From Proteobacteria bacterium UBA4457 (GTDB lineage: Bacteria > Pseudomonadota > Gammaproteobacteria > Ga0077536): a DNA stretch of 36,062 nucleotides. The position numbers and the translations under genes were made by a program. Positions 7,936-14,799 of the stretch are shown here, one piece after another (the first letter of the stretch is position 1; every line of letters begins with the position of its first letter). The notes below the pieces were generated by a model. That model worked only from the letters and a program-made list of their open reading frames with translations. It was not told the DNA's origin and made no database searches. The stretch is taken from the NCBI GenBank assembly GCA_002390205.1, contig DGOV01000063.1, positions 746-36,807 of the forward strand, in the 5' to 3' direction.

Positions 7936-8288
7936 GTCATTTTTCCGAGCTTGTCGTACACCGAAGCATTCGCATTATTTTTTTTGGTTATTGCACCAAG
8001 GAGATTGCGAGTAATTTCCATTTGTTTGTTTAGTAACAAGGAATTTCTCAGATGCTGCTCTTTGCAGATCTCTAGCTTTTGCGTGAGTTCATCTAGTAGC
8101 TGCGCGTCGGTGGTTTCTGATTTTTTTAACGCGTCCCAAAACGATTGAAGCTTTTGCATCAAAGAGAGTTTTTCTTCCTGGATTTGCTCAACTTTTTCGA
8201 AGTCTTTGGCTTCTAGCGCTGTGAATTCTTCGTTTAGCAGGCGGCTGAGCGCAGAGGAGGTGGTAGAGGCGAGGTTTAATTCTTCCAC
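7932..8288 (-). CDS. flgN: Flagellar export chaperone FlgN
   Basis: A 118-aa mostly helical protein with the FlgN pattern: an N-terminal LLNEEFTALEAKDFEKVEQIQEEK helix, heptad-like charged repeats, and a C-terminal part with NASVYDKLGKM. FlgN binds the hook-filament junction proteins FlgK and FlgL and brings them to FlhA. Start is GTG at 8288-8286, without a strong ribosome binding site. It follows flgM by 16 bases and is probably cotranscribed from the promoter at 8636-8662. Its usual clients, FlgK and FlgL, are encoded at 21487-25720, and FlgK here is very large. Confidence 0.9.
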   Translation of the reverse strand: MEELNLASTTSSALSRLLNEEFTALEAKDFEKVEQIQEEKLSLMQKLQSFWDALKKSETTDAQLLDELTQKLEICKEQHLRNSLLLNKQMEITRNLLGAITKKNNANASVYDKLGKMT

Positions 8289-8304
8289 TTCGCGCGATCG
8301 TGTG

Positions 8305-8598
8305 TTACAGGAGTTGCTCTAAATCAGAGAACTTTTCTGCTAATTTTTGAGTGTCTATTGGGTAAGTTCCTTGCTCAATTTGACTTTTCAGCTCTTTGAC
8401 TCTGGCTTCGTCGAATTGCGCGCGCTCCTCAGATCGTTTTATGCTTTCGCTGAGTTCCACTTCGACAGAAGGAGATGGTGCTGGTGCGGTCTCTGCTCTT
8501 ACAGCGCTATTACCCTCTCGAGCACTCTCGTTGGGAGTTGGAGCTTGGTTTATTTGTTGTGCTCTTTTAGAGCCGACGCTACTGATTTCGTCTACCAT
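8305..8598 (-). CDS. flgM: Anti-sigma-28 factor FlgM
   Basis: A 97-aa protein with the FlgM layout. The N-terminal half is disordered and Pro/Ala/Ser-rich. The C-terminal half, from about residue 46, is amphipathic and binds FliA: VELSESIKRSEERA, then VKELKSQIEQGTYPIDTQKLAEKF, the most recognisable family motif. FlgM holds FliA inactive until hook completion allows FlgM to be secreted. It forms an operon with flgN, and a sigma-28-like promoter upstream suggests feedback by its own target. ATG start with GGTGA a few bases before it. Confidence 0.93.
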   Translation of the reverse strand: MVDEISSVGSKRAQQINQAPTPNESAREGNSAVRAETAPAPSPSVEVELSESIKRSEERAQFDEARVKELKSQIEQGTYPIDTQKLAEKFSDLEQLL

Positions 8599-8635
8599 AA
8601 GTCACCATGAGAAATAATTTTCTTTTCCAATGTAT

Positions 8636-8662
8636 AAATCGGTCAATTAGTTAAATACTTTA
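8636..8662 (-). promoter_or_regulatory. Probable sigma-28 promoter of flgMN
   Basis: On the minus strand TAAAGTAT (from 8662 down; TAAA is 8662-8659) matches the -35 element in 7 of 8 positions. Fifteen bases after TAAA comes ACCGATTT (8643-8636), which keeps the CCGAT core of GCCGATAA. The flgM start lies 38 bases downstream of the -10. The imperfect -10 makes this a weaker call than the promoter at 4264-4290. Confidence 0.62.
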
Positions 8663-8687
8663 GGAAAAATATTATAGGCTGTACAGT

Positions 8688-9146
8688 ATGCAAGTTTCTT
8701 TCCCATATTTATACAACCTCTTACTTCTGGTCTCGTTAAATCTGCTTGTCAGCTGTGGAGGGGGTGGTGGCAGCGATGAACCGCAGCCAAATCTCGAATC
8801 TGAGAATCGGAGTCCGAGCTTAACCTTAGATGTTGCGGATACATTCCCTGAAAACAAGAGTGTTATAGGAGAAGTTCAAGCTTCAGACCCTGATAACGAT
8901 GATATAAGTATTGAATTGAGTGGAGATGACGCTTCATCCTTTGCGTTGAGGCAAACGACTTTGTTTTTTAAATTTGCACCTGACTTCGAAAATCCTACTG
9001 ATTTAGATAAAAATAATATTTACTTGCTCGACATCACTGCATCGGACGGAGACTTATCAGCTACAAGAGCGCTGGAGTTACAAATATTTAATGTTGACGA
9101 GGTGGTCTTTGATGAGGCGGAGTTTGAAAGAGATGTTCTGGAATAA
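8688..9146 (+). CDS. Cadherin-like surface lipoprotein, function unknown
   Basis: A 152-aa predicted lipoprotein: hydrophobic leader, lipobox LLVSC (Cys23), then a run of glycines and an acidic linker common in outer-membrane lipoproteins of marine gammaproteobacteria. About residues 40-140 form one cadherin-like/bacterial Ig-type repeat: TFPENKSVIGEVQASDPDND, then ISIELSGDDASSFAL and YLLDITASDGDLSATRALEL. The DxDND and DGD stretches suggest calcium binding. It lies between flgMN and flgA with a second exported protein 34 bases downstream. A flagellar role is possible from position only. No ribosome binding site or promoter stands out. Confidence 0.7.
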   Translation: MQVSFPYLYNLLLLVSLNLLVSCGGGGGSDEPQPNLESENRSPSLTLDVADTFPENKSVIGEVQASDPDNDDISIELSGDDASSFALRQTTLFFKFAPDFENPTDLDKNNIYLLDITASDGDLSATRALELQIFNVDEVVFDEAEFERDVLE

Positions 9147-9180
9147 AACCGAATGCTGCAATATCAAATCGCGAGATAAC

Positions 9181-10110
9181 ATGAAGTACATTCAATGCCT
9201 TTTGCTTGTTTCATGCTCGATATTTTTTATGAACAGTAATTTTGCTGCAGAGTCGTCAGCGACAATTTCTCCGGGAGACACAATTGCTGCTGATTTTTTG
9301 GCGGAGCGTTTTGAAGAGGCCGCTAGTAATGCCTCAAAGTCTATAATTTCTGAGCTTGTAGGTGGTTGGCAAGCCGAGCAGTCGGTTTGTCTGGGTGGTT
9401 CGGCATCTATTCAGGGCCAAGGGTTGTGTGATGGCAATGTGGTACTGGAGGGTTTAGAACGTGATGAAAGGTTTTCACAAAACCGCTCTGATTCCTGGGT
9501 CATAGAGGAGGTTTCTGCCAACAGGGTTTCTATACGTAGCGACAATTATAATTTTTTGTTTAATCCTGCCTTTGGTTATCTGGTACCTAACGACCCTGTC
9601 AGCTGGTTGTGTGAATTGTCCGGTGGGGAGATTCTAGTCTGCTTAGGGCCAGAAAATACTCTTACCTATGGTTCAAGCAGCGGTTGCTTCGAAGATGCAT
9701 GTCGTTTGCACGTGATGATGAGCGTCAAGAGATATAACCGTAACGAATGGAGCCTAGCAATTGGACCACTCGACACCAGTATCGAAAATGCCGCGGGCAA
9801 TAAGTTTGGGTTGTTTAATGTTATTGAACTCAGTCGTGAAGGAGTCTTGGCTGTTCCCGCGTTTTTACGAACAGAAACAAGCCTAAATAGCGTTAGCTTG
9901 TCGTGGGAATACTCCGGATCGGGCGATGCACAGTTCGAAATTTTTCGGAAGAATAGCTTAGATGGTGAGTATGCGAGCATAGCGTTGATAACGAACCTAC
10001 AATATGAAGATCAAGATTTAGGCGTGGGTGATTATTGGTATAGGGTTTTTACGGTTTCGGGAGAGACGCGGAGCAAAGGTTCGAACGTAAGGAAAGTTCG
10101 AATCGAATAG
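9181..10110 (+). CDS. Secreted protein with fibronectin-III-like C-terminus, function unknown
   Basis: A predicted 309-aa exported protein. The frame is open from 9091, but the ATG at 9181 is chosen because it begins a clean signal peptide (MKYIQCLLLVSCSIFFMNS, cleavage near NFAA); the upstream codons are charged and overlap the previous gene. The middle region has several cysteines that may pair and is not recognised. The last 80 residues look like a fibronectin type III domain (SVSLSWEYSGSGDAQFEIFRK, then YEDQDLGVGDYWYRVFTVSG). It probably forms a two-gene unit with the lipoprotein upstream. Signs of recent transfer are not evident. Function cannot be stated. Confidence 0.68.
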   Translation: MKYIQCLLLVSCSIFFMNSNFAAESSATISPGDTIAADFLAERFEEAASNASKSIISELVGGWQAEQSVCLGGSASIQGQGLCDGNVVLEGLERDERFSQNRSDSWVIEEVSANRVSIRSDNYNFLFNPAFGYLVPNDPVSWLCELSGGEILVCLGPENTLTYGSSSGCFEDACRLHVMMSVKRYNRNEWSLAIGPLDTSIENAAGNKFGLFNVIELSREGVLAVPAFLRTETSLNSVSLSWEYSGSGDAQFEIFRKNSLDGEYASIALITNLQYEDQDLGVGDYWYRVFTVSGETRSKGSNVRKVRIE

Positions 10111-10124
10111 AATAAAAATTTTAG

Positions 10125-10158
10125 GAAAGATAACTTTGAGTCATTGCCATTATCTTTC
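10125..10158. terminator. Inverted repeat between convergent genes, possible weak terminator
   Basis: GAAAGATAA (10125-10133) and TTATCTTTC (10150-10158) form a perfect 9-base-pair inverted repeat with a 16-base loop. It sits between two convergent genes and overlaps the flgA stop codon. The stem is AT-rich and has no long T run, so termination in either direction is only a possibility. Confidence 0.35.
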
Positions 10159-11187
10159 GGAGTCAATAACGACTTTTCCACGACCCGTGACGACTCCCAT
10201 AACGTTTTTGCCGCTCTCCGTGTTGAGCACCTTTACAGATTGACCGTAATATCCATCCTGCAGGGCCGTGCCGGTTGTGATTATCTGTAGTGCGGGACTT
10301 TTGTGGATCAAAGTAACAGGATCTTTACGTCGTACCAGTTTTGCTTTTCGCAGGTGTCGCTCTCTGATGATTTCTCCGACTAGCAGCCTTCTATTAGTTT
10401 CCATATAAGACCAACTTTTTTCTCCTTTGACGGCATCCTTCGGGACGTCGTCATAGCGGTACTCTAATGCGACCAATTTTTCCGTGATACTTGATCCCGA
10501 GGGTATAGGGGCTTTTGCAACGACGACTCTTACCCCTGTGAGTACGTCATTCGAAGCAAGGGGTTGTCCTTTTGTTAGGTCTCTTGAAGCGATCATAGGG
10601 CTTCCCTTAGCTGTCACCAAGTCGAAAGACGTAAAGTCGGGGAGTTCCAAACGATCTGATTGCAGATCTTCCTGAGTAATAGACATTCCTTTGCTGATGT
10701 TTCTTTTGAGCAAAAAAACCTGACTGAGTTCACGGGCGGCGACATCTACTTTCTCGGGTTTATTCGTTTTGATCTGCAGCCAAGAGGGTTGTTTTATAAA
10801 ACGTCGCCAGTGGTTCTCGCAGTTTGCAAGGATCAAGCGTTTGTTTGATTCAACGTATGAGAAAACAAGAGTGCCGGGGCAAAGCTTTTTTTCGAGGCTA
10901 CGATTGAGTGTCAGTTTCTCCTCTATTTCAGAGGCCTCATTTTCCGTTTGCAGACTTAGCCAAGAGATGAGACTTGAACGCAGTTCGGCTTGTTTGGGCT
11001 TCGGATCGGTTGTTGTAACAACTAGTGCGTGGCTGTCTTTTTGAGATAAGCCGCCGTCGTTTGCATGCCCATGAGTTGTGACAAAAACGGCAAGGAAGGC
11101 AGATAAAAGAACTGTAATAAGTTTTTTTTTAATGTTGAGCGCATCCGAGGTTTTGAATTTGGTGCGGTCATTATGGTAGCTCAACAT
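10150..11187 (-). CDS. flgA: P-ring assembly chaperone FlgA with duplicated SAF region
   Basis: About 345 aa from ATG 11187 (a TTG at 11205 is also open). Positions below count from the TTG. A signal-anchor-like segment (about 28-48) precedes the usual FlgA N-domain with CPG (109-111) and the LILANCENHWRRFIKQ strand. Two SAF-like regions follow: about 161-221 (ISKGMSITQEDL, then ASRDLTKGQPLASNDV) and about 227-300 (IPSGSSITEKL, then LLVGEIIRERHLRKAKLVRRKDPVTL). The C-terminal beta domain (ALQDGYYGQSVKVLN, GVVTGRGKV) is standard. Known FlgA proteins are about 220-250 aa with one SAF domain, so this has an extra copy. FlgA helps FlgI form the P ring in the periplasm. It is divergent from the flgB operon, 250 bases away. 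Confidence 0.87.
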   Translation of the reverse strand: MLSYHNDRTKFKTSDALNIKKKLITVLLSAFLAVFVTTHGHANDGGLSQKDSHALVVTTTDPKPKQAELRSSLISWLSLQTENEASEIEEKLTLNRSLEKKLCPGTLVFSYVESNKRLILANCENHWRRFIKQPSWLQIKTNKPEKVDVAARELSQVFLLKRNISKGMSITQEDLQSDRLELPDFTSFDLVTAKGSPMIASRDLTKGQPLASNDVLTGVRVVVAKAPIPSGSSITEKLVALEYRYDDVPKDAVKGEKSWSYMETNRRLLVGEIIRERHLRKAKLVRRKDPVTLIHKSPALQIITTGTALQDGYYGQSVKVLNTESGKNVMGVVTGRGKVVIDSER

Positions 11188-11228
11188 TCTCGGTAAATAC
11201 CTCAAACTCGGCTAATAATTTTCGACGA

Positions 11229-11263
11229 TTTTTGCCGTACCGGCATATAAGTGCCGGCAAAAA
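11229..11263. promoter_or_regulatory. Nested palindromes upstream of the flgB promoter, possible activator site
   Basis: Three overlapping inverted repeats share one core. TTTTTGCCG (11229-11237) pairs with CGGCAAAAA (11255-11263). CCGGCA (11240-11245) pairs with TGCCGG (11252-11257) across 6 bases. TGCCG (11233-11237) also pairs with CGGCA (11241-11245). The cluster lies 90-125 bases upstream of the sigma-54 -24 element, the usual distance for an enhancer-binding activator, and also in the upstream region of flgA. It could instead fold in an flgA leader transcript. Confidence 0.45.
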
Positions 11264-11353
11264 TATTCCGTGATCACGTTAGCACAGAGGGTCTGAATTG
11301 TCCTCGATCCCTTAACTATATGAAAAGGCTATAAAAAAACTAAGAAGCAAGGT

Positions 11354-11369
11354 TGGCATGCCAATTGCG
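11354..11369 (+). promoter_or_regulatory. Sigma-54 (RpoN) promoter of the flgB operon
   Basis: TGGCATGCCAATTGC has GG (11355-11356) and GC (11367-11368) exactly 10 bases apart, with TGGCA and TTGC matching the -24 and -12 consensus. The predicted start of transcription is near 11380, leaving a leader of about 58 bases before flgB. This promoter can drive the whole flgB-to-flgL run, since no terminator is seen between these genes. Confidence 0.85.
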
Positions 11370-11437
11370 ATATGAAACAGACTTTTACCCACATTAGTTA
11401 ATCGGACGAAACCAAAAGAACTTTAGGAAAAAAATTA

Positions 11438-11824
11438 GTGTCTAGTTTTAACAACATATTCGGGATTCACGAAAATGCGCTTTATCTCCGAGAACATCGC
11501 ATGAGAGTTCTATCCGAGAACATCGCCAATGTGGAAACGCCTCACTATAAAGCTCGTGACATCGATTTTAAGGCTGCGATGTCCGCATCGTCTAGTCAGC
11601 AACTAAATCTTCAAAAAACTGATTCAGGTCACTTAGGGCAACGCGGTGGCTTTGGAAACTATGAAGTTTTTCGAAGGCCGATAAACGCGTCCCCGGACGC
11701 CAACACGGTTGAGTTACATCATCAACAAGCGGAATTTGGTAAGGAGTCTGGTCGCTACATGGCGACTGTTCAATTCATTGAAAATCGAGTCGGCGGTATT
11801 CGTCGAGCACTCAGAGGAGAGTGA
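11438..11824 (+). CDS. flgB: Proximal rod protein FlgB
   Basis: A 128-aa FlgB of normal size. The rod-protein N-terminus is clear (ALYLREHRMRVLSENIANVETPHYKARD-type, the NIANVxTPxYKA motif of the family). The C-terminal helix has RYMATVQFIENRVGGIRRALRG. FlgB starts the rod above the MS ring/export gate. Start is GTG at 11438 with AGGA 10 bases upstream. Unusually the next gene, 33 bases downstream, is a flagellin and not flgC. A perfect sigma-28 -10 octamer lies inside this gene at 11677-11684 but has no -35 match at the right spacing. Confidence 0.95.
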   Translation: MSSFNNIFGIHENALYLREHRMRVLSENIANVETPHYKARDIDFKAAMSASSSQQLNLQKTDSGHLGQRGGFGNYEVFRRPINASPDANTVELHHQQAEFGKESGRYMATVQFIENRVGGIRRALRGE

Positions 11825-11857
11825 GCACTAGTTGCTTAATCTAGGAAAGGTAGTCTT

Positions 11858-13636
11858 ATGGCTTTAGTTATCAACACCAACATTTCATCGTTAACGGCTC
11901 AACGGGCGCTAGCAGAATCTAATACTGAACTGCAGACCGCCATGGAGCGGTTATCAACCGGCTCTAAAATCAACAGTGCGGCCGACGATGCTGCGGGGTT
12001 GGCGATGGTGCAACGGATGACCGCGCAAGTTCGTGGCCTAGCGATGGCCGTGAAAAACGCGAACGATGGTCAAGCTCTGACTCAGTCGGTCGAAGGCGCC
12101 CTTGGTGAAGTTTCGGACATGCTTCAGAGAATGCGTGAGCTCGCCCTGCAAGCGGCGAACGGAACAAACAGTTCGGCTGATAGAAGTTTTCTCCAGTCGG
12201 AAGTCAATTTGTTGATTCAAGAGATTTCCCGTGTTGCGGCTAATACGCGCTACAACGGTGAGTTGATTCTTGACGGCACTTTTCTAAATAAGTCTCTCCA
12301 GGTCGGCATCGAGGAAGGCGAGAACATCATTTTCTCAGTTGAGTCGGTTGCTGCTGAGATGATTGGCGCCCACACGCTTGTGGGTAATGGACAGAGTGCA
12401 GCTGCAGCCGATCAGACTCCTCCTTCGAATAGTACGACGACAAATGACGACATTGAGATTTTCGGATTCTTGGGAACAGTTACGACTGCGGCCTCTCCTG
12501 GGGACTCAGCTAAAGAGACTGCAGTAAAAGTAAACAATTTAACAGGTCAAACAGGCGTTAAGGCCTATGCTAAAACCTATGCTTCGTTGTACTCAGCCAC
12601 TACGACGCAAAAAACTTACAGCATAAAGATTAACGGTTACGAAACCGGAAACTTCGTTATTGCCGAGGGTGACGTTGAGTCAGCAGTCGATGCCATTAAT
12701 CAGATATCTGGTTCGACTGGAGTTACAGCGAGTTCATCGGATAACAAAATAATGTTATTCGACGCCGATGGTGACGACATCACGATCGAGAATTCTCAAA
12801 CGCTAGCGGGTCACAATGACTTAAGAGTCCAGAAAATTGGTGAAGACGGTGTCATTACCAATACTGTCGGATCGGCGGTCTCACTGGCAGTATCTGGCGC
12901 TAATGATGCAACGCGTGTTTCTGGAACTTTGAAGCTGGTTTCACCGAATGCGTTTTCAATTGATCAGAAGGCCGTCAACCAGGTCGAGACAGTTACGGTT
13001 GGTACTCTCGCTAGTTACAACGGAACGACGACTGTCGGAGATGGAACGACGACTGTTTCACTTGATTACTCAGGTGGTGCTCCTGCTGATATTGACGCGC
13101 TGCTAGCCGATATACAGGCTGATTCAAATTATGGCGATCTACTATTTACTGTAAGCAAAGCTAGTTCAACGACTCTTGCATACACCTGGAAAGCAGCCGG
13201 CGTTCCGGGTGCAACAGCGACTTTTGTTACAGCCGGTGCGACTGATGAGGCTATTTCGACGACGACTGCTGGTGTTGCCTCCAAGGGTTATTACACTGAA
13301 AACGCCGCCGCGGCCTCTTTGAAAAACCTTACTCAGATTCAAGTTTCAACGATGGTTGCAGCAGGGGATTCAATTTCAATTATCGATGCAGCGTTAGACA
13401 AGGTTGCGCAGATGCGGTCTGACTTAGGTGCGATTGAAAATCGTCTTGGCTATACGATCTCAAATTTAATGAACATCGCTGAGAAAACAGCTGATGCTAG
13501 ATCTCGACTTGATGATGCGGATTTCGCCTTGGAATCAGCACGCTTAGCAAAAGCTCAAGTTATCCAGCAGGCGGGAACATCAATGTTGTCTCAGGCTAAC
13601 CAGCTTACGCAGTTAGTTCTCGATCTGCTCAGATAA
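11858..13636 (+). CDS. Flagellin, inserted between flgB and flgC
   Basis: A complete 592-aa flagellin. The D0/D1 N-terminus (about 1-150) is typical: ALVINTNISSLTAQRALAES, then ERLSTGSKINSAADDAAGLAM and SEVNLLIQEISRVAANTRYNG. The C-terminal D1/D0 (about 510-592) ends in RLAKAQVIQQAGTSMLSQAN and LVLDLLR. The middle is a beta-rich, Thr/Ala-rich variable part with a flagellin-IN-like motif around 250-300. It is preceded by AGGAAAGG before the ATG and has no obvious promoter of its own, so transcription with flgB from the sigma-54 promoter is likely. It differs clearly from the 498-aa flagellin at 34548-36044. Flagellins are normally late genes under sigma-28, and a position inside the rod operon is odd. 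Confidence 0.96.
   Translation: MALVINTNISSLTAQRALAESNTELQTAMERLSTGSKINSAADDAAGLAMVQRMTAQVRGLAMAVKNANDGQALTQSVEGALGEVSDMLQRMRELALQAANGTNSSADRSFLQSEVNLLIQEISRVAANTRYNGELILDGTFLNKSLQVGIEEGENIIFSVESVAAEMIGAHTLVGNGQSAAAADQTPPSNSTTTNDDIEIFGFLGTVTTAASPGDSAKETAVKVNNLTGQTGVKAYAKTYASLYSATTTQKTYSIKINGYETGNFVIAEGDVESAVDAINQISGSTGVTASSSDNKIMLFDADGDDITIENSQTLAGHNDLRVQKIGEDGVITNTVGSAVSLAVSGANDATRVSGTLKLVSPNAFSIDQKAVNQVETVTVGTLASYNGTTTVGDGTTTVSLDYSGGAPADIDALLADIQADSNYGDLLFTVSKASSTTLAYTWKAAGVPGATATFVTAGATDEAISTTTAGVASKGYYTENAAAASLKNLTQIQVSTMVAAGDSISIIDAALDKVAQMRSDLGAIENRLGYTISNLMNIAEKTADARSRLDDADFALESARLAKAQVIQQAGTSMLSQANQLTQLVLDLLR
13022..13056 (+). repeat. Short direct repeat inside the flagellin variable region
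   Basis: GGAACGACGACTGT occurs at 13022-13035 and again at 13043-13056, a 21-base period in frame. It encodes a repeated Gly-Thr-Thr-Thr-Val. It may mark a small tandem expansion in the surface-exposed part of the flagellin. Confidence 0.7.
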
Positions 13637-13659
13637 CCATTTAGGGTTGGAGGTAGCCA

Positions 13660-14085
13660 ATGAGCTTTGAAAACATTATGAGTATATCGAGCGCGGCAAT
13701 GGATGCTCAGACTGCCAGGATCAATCTGGCGGCTTCTAATGTTGCTAACGCCGACACGGTTGATTCCTCGCCAGAAAAAGCATTCAAAGCGAAGCGAGCT
13801 GTCTTTAAGACCGTTTTGGAGGATCAAGTATATCTTGGAAGTAACTTGGTAAAAGGCGGCGTACAGGTATCGGGGGTCAAGGAAGACAACACTGCAAATC
13901 CTCAGAGATATGAACCGAATCATCCGCTCGCTAACGATGAAGGTTTTGTTTTTGCGTCAAATGTAAACGTGATGACAGAAATGGTGGACATGAAGGCGGC
14001 CACTAGGTCCTTTGAAAGTGCGGTAGAGGCTAGCAACACAGCTAAACGTCTGATGATGCGAACAATTGAAATGATGCAGAAATAA
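13660..14085 (+). CDS. flgC: Proximal rod protein FlgC
   Basis: A 141-aa FlgC. The N-terminus SSAAMDAQTARINLAASNVANADTV is the rod/hook family helix, and the C-terminus VNVMTEMVDMKAATRSFESAVEASNTAKRLM is the matching C-terminal helix. FlgC joins FlgB and FlgF in the proximal rod. ATG start with GGAGG about 8 bases upstream. It is separated from flgB by the flagellin gene, an arrangement that breaks the nearly universal flgB-flgC adjacency. Confidence 0.95.
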   Translation: MSFENIMSISSAAMDAQTARINLAASNVANADTVDSSPEKAFKAKRAVFKTVLEDQVYLGSNLVKGGVQVSGVKEDNTANPQRYEPNHPLANDEGFVFASNVNVMTEMVDMKAATRSFESAVEASNTAKRLMMRTIEMMQK

Positions 14086-14101
14086 GAAGAGTTGAAGCGC
14101 G

Positions 14102-14779
14102 ATGAGTTTGCCATCAATTGAAGGTATTAAAACAATAGATCAGCTTAGAAATGAGCAAAGTCGTCCGGCAGAACAAGAACTGGATCGAAATGCCTTTCTG
14201 CGTTTGTTCACTACGCAGTTGCAGAATCAAAACCCCCTTGACCCTATGAAAAACGAAGCCTTTGTCGCTCAGTTAGCGCAGTTCTCTTCTTTAGAAGCGA
14301 CCACCGCGATGTCTGCGTCTTTGGAGAATTTTGTCTCAAATCAACAAGAAGAGCGCATTTTAAGAGGCGCTAGTTTACTTGGTAAGCAAGTGTTTGCGCC
14401 TGATGTGACCATGTACCAGTCAGGTGGATTGCCCCTCGACGGTGTTGTTCAGCTAGAGCAGTCGGTGGATAACTTAAAGCTTTATGTCGTCAATGCTGCC
14501 AATGATCAAATTGTTAACCAGCTGGACCTTGGGCCACAAATTCCGGGAGAAGTTGCATTTGGATGGAATGGCGGTGATGGAAACGGCAATGCGGCTCCAG
14601 AAGGGAATTATATTTTTAGAGCGGTCGGTTTCATTGGTGATGAAAATTTTGAACTGCCAGCAATGGCGCAGGCAAAAATTACAGGTGTTTCATGGGATGA
14701 AGCACTCGGAGAAATCTTCGTTGAAATAGAAGACGGTCGCACGATCGCTCTGTCCGAAATCTCTCACATATCAGATTAA
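14102..14779 (+). CDS. flgD: Hook-capping scaffold protein FlgD
   Basis: A 225-aa FlgD of normal length. The conserved N-terminal block is present (LDRNAFLRLFTTQLQNQNPLDPM, then NEAFVAQLAQFSSLEATTAM). It is followed by a Tudor-like/FlgD-Ig region with FGWNGGDGNGNAAPEGNYIF, the usual domain that guides hook subunit folding. FlgD forms a temporary cap on the growing hook and is replaced by FlgK. It lies directly upstream of the hook gene. Confidence 0.95.
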   Translation: MSLPSIEGIKTIDQLRNEQSRPAEQELDRNAFLRLFTTQLQNQNPLDPMKNEAFVAQLAQFSSLEATTAMSASLENFVSNQQEERILRGASLLGKQVFAPDVTMYQSGGLPLDGVVQLEQSVDNLKLYVVNAANDQIVNQLDLGPQIPGEVAFGWNGGDGNGNAAPEGNYIFRAVGFIGDENFELPAMAQAKITGVSWDEALGEIFVEIEDGRTIALSEISHISD

Positions 14780-14799
14780 TCGAAAGGAGAAGTTGTTAA

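Noticed and set aside
9091..9180. Upstream extension of the fibronectin-like secreted protein
   Set aside because: The frame is open from an earlier ATG, but it overlaps the preceding gene and adds charged residues in front of a clean signal peptide starting at 9181.
11206..11228. GCCGAGTT before flgA as a sigma-28 -10 element
   Set aside because: Only five of eight bases match, the -35 is poor, and it would lie practically at the flgA start.
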